8,187 nucleotides of DNA, taken from the NCBI GenBank assembly GCA_964609655.1, contig CAZSUA010000255.1, positions 1-8,187 of the forward strand. Reading direction: 5' to 3'. Shown in pieces: positions 7,197 through 8,187 of the stretch. Origin of the DNA: JBBRRP01 sp964609655. GTDB taxonomy: Bacteria > Myxococcota_A > Polyangia > Polyangiales > Polyangiaceae. The translations under genes were made by a program, and so were the position numbers. The notes under the pieces were generated by a model. It was not told where the DNA came from and searched no databases. It saw only the letters and a program-made list of their open reading frames with translations. Numbering within the stretch: the first letter of the stretch is position 1; each line of letters opens with the position of its first letter.

Positions 7197-8114
7197 ATGT
7201 CTGGCTCCTCTGAACCGCGCGTCGCCCACGAAGACGACGCGCTGGAGTTGAAGGAGCTCACCCGTTCGCTCTTGGCTTACGCCAAATGGCAGAAGACGTC
7301 GGGTGCTTCAGGCTTGCTACGCGCCACTGAAGAAATCGTGCGTTTGCGCGCGCCAGTTATTGACGTAGCCGAAGCAGCACCGCAGGTTCCCGCCAAAGGA
7401 CCTGCGCCGTCCGCGACACAACCACTCGACAGCAGCGTTAGACATCCCGCTGGACAATCACTCGACAGCAGCGTCAGACGTCCCGCGGCAACTCAGGCTT
7501 CGGCTTTAGCGTCAGTTCCAGCTTCGGCTTCAGAGGAAGCCAGGAGCTTACGCTTGAATGTATTGGCGGCTGAGGTAGCAAGTTGCACGCGCTGCACGCT
7601 GCATCAGCACCGGACGCAAACCGTATTTGCGCGTGGCACTGGGCGCTCGGGGCTGTGCTTTGTTGGAGAAGGGCCAGGTGCCGAGGAAGATGCTCAAGGC
7701 CTGCCTTTTGTGGGCCCAGCGGGGCAATTGCTGGATCGGATGATCGCGGCGATGGGGCTTGAGCGGGATGACGTCTACATTTGCAATATTGTGAAGTGTC
7801 GCCCCCCGGAGAATCGGAAACCGGAGCCTGAAGAGGTGCGCGCCTGTGCCCCATTCTTGAGTGAACAGCTTGAGCTCTTGCAGCCCAAAGTGATGGTGGC
7901 GCTCGGGGCCACGGCGGTGGAGGGCTTGCTAGGGCTCACGGGCGGCATCACGCGGCTGCGCGGCAGCTTCCGCCTCTATCAAGGGCGCATTCCCGTGATG
8001 CCCACGTTTCATCCGGCTTATCTCTTGCGGAAGCCCGCGGCCAAGCGCGAAGTTTGGGCGGATTTGCAGAGCGTGATGCAGCACATGGGCCTCAAGGGTG
8101 GGAGCGCGCGTTAA
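7197..8114 (+). CDS. Type-4 (iron-sulfur) uracil-DNA glycosylase with N-terminal extension
   Basis: This base-excision repair enzyme removes uracil arising from cytosine deamination or misincorporation. The catalytic domain covers about residues 120-300 of 305. It has the four [4Fe-4S] cysteines C130 and C133 (CTRC), C201 (KCRPPENR) and C217 (RAC). It also has the active-site motif GEGPGAEED (157-165), LPFVGPAGQLLD (169-180) and the HPAYLL motif (272-277), which fits family 4 rather than family 1. Residues 1-119 are an extension: a predicted helical start (LELKELTRSLLAYAKWQ) and then an Ala/Pro/Ser-rich linker with a 12-residue duplication. The ATG follows the trxB stop by three bases with no good ribosome site of its own, so translation is probably coupled to trxB. 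Confidence 0.94.
   Translation: MSGSSEPRVAHEDDALELKELTRSLLAYAKWQKTSGASGLLRATEEIVRLRAPVIDVAEAAPQVPAKGPAPSATQPLDSSVRHPAGQSLDSSVRRPAATQASALASVPASASEEARSLRLNVLAAEVASCTRCTLHQHRTQTVFARGTGRSGLCFVGEGPGAEEDAQGLPFVGPAGQLLDRMIAAMGLERDDVYICNIVKCRPPENRKPEPEEVRACAPFLSEQLELLQPKVMVALGATAVEGLLGLTGGITRLRGSFRLYQGRIPVMPTFHPAYLLRKPAAKREVWADLQSVMQHMGLKGGSAR
7418..7486 (+). repeat. Tandem repeat, 36-base period, in the glycosylase linker
   Basis: Two 33-base matching blocks (7418-7450 and 7454-7486) differ at three positions, each containing CACTCGACAGCAGCGT. The 36-base period keeps the frame and encodes two 12-residue units, QPLDSSVRHPAG and QSLDSSVRRPAA. They sit in the disordered-looking linker before the catalytic domain. 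Confidence 0.85.
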
Positions 8115-8187
8115 GCCTTTGGTTTGCTGATGCCCACCCCGCTGCCGCGGAGCGCGGCAGCGGGGTGGGCATCAGCAAACCAAAGGC
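8115..8187 (+). repeat. Perfect 35-bp inverted repeat at window end (terminator hairpin or contig-end fold-back)
   Basis: Arms 8115-8149 and 8153-8187 are exact reverse complements over 35 bases, with the loop GAG (8150-8152). The inner part of the stem is very G+C rich (CCCACCCCGCTGCCGCG against its complement). The left arm begins at the first base after the stop codon of the glycosylase gene, and the right arm ends at the last base of the window. As RNA it would form a very stable hairpin and could end the trxB transcript from either side. No U-tract can be judged because the sequence stops. A fold-back assembly artefact is a real alternative. Confidence 0.9.

Overview
The window looks like chromosomal sequence from a Myxococcota-type (deltaproteobacterial) genome. 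The best pointers are a sensor-like protein whose C-terminus I recognise from memory as the MXAN_5187 C-terminal domain, first named from Myxococcus, and a type-4 uracil-DNA glycosylase with the N-terminal extension seen in such genomes. Base composition is roughly 60% G+C in the right half by hand counts. I cannot name genus or species. All clear genes lie on the + strand.

Left part (1-3384), a polymorphic-toxin-like locus. A very long RHS/YD-repeat protein enters from beyond the left edge. It runs through its RHS-associated core and ends, just after the DPSG boundary, in a 68-residue tail with nine cysteines, mostly in CxxxC or CxxxxC pairs. A second gene overlaps its 3' end by 31 bases. 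It encodes a helical protein with a lipoprotein-type N-terminus and TPR-like helices. Its position is that of an immunity or partner protein, but no family is recognised. Composition falls to about 45-58% G+C from the RHS tail onward, which fits a horizontally exchanged tip module.

Middle (3385-6127). After about 290 bases without a convincing gene, which hold one plausible sigma70-like promoter, comes a Tat-exported cupredoxin-like protein. It keeps the first histidine region but appears to have lost the usual Cys/His/Met copper loop. Forty-one bases later is a two-membrane-segment protein with a large periplasmic sensor-like region, a HAMP-like region, a long Pro/Ala-rich linker and the MXAN_5187-type C-terminal domain. 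It has no kinase, cyclase or methyl-accepting domain.

Right part (6128-8187), housekeeping genes. Thioredoxin reductase (trxB) is followed after three bases by a type-4 iron-sulfur uracil-DNA glycosylase, so the two are probably translated from one message. The window ends exactly at the last base of a perfect 35-bp inverted repeat with a 3-base loop. This is either a strong hairpin at the end of the operon or a fold-back artefact at a contig end.

The parts that may be new are the Cys-rich RHS tip with its overlapping lipoprotein gene, the apparently copper-less Tat cupredoxin, and the orphan sensor-like protein upstream of trxB.
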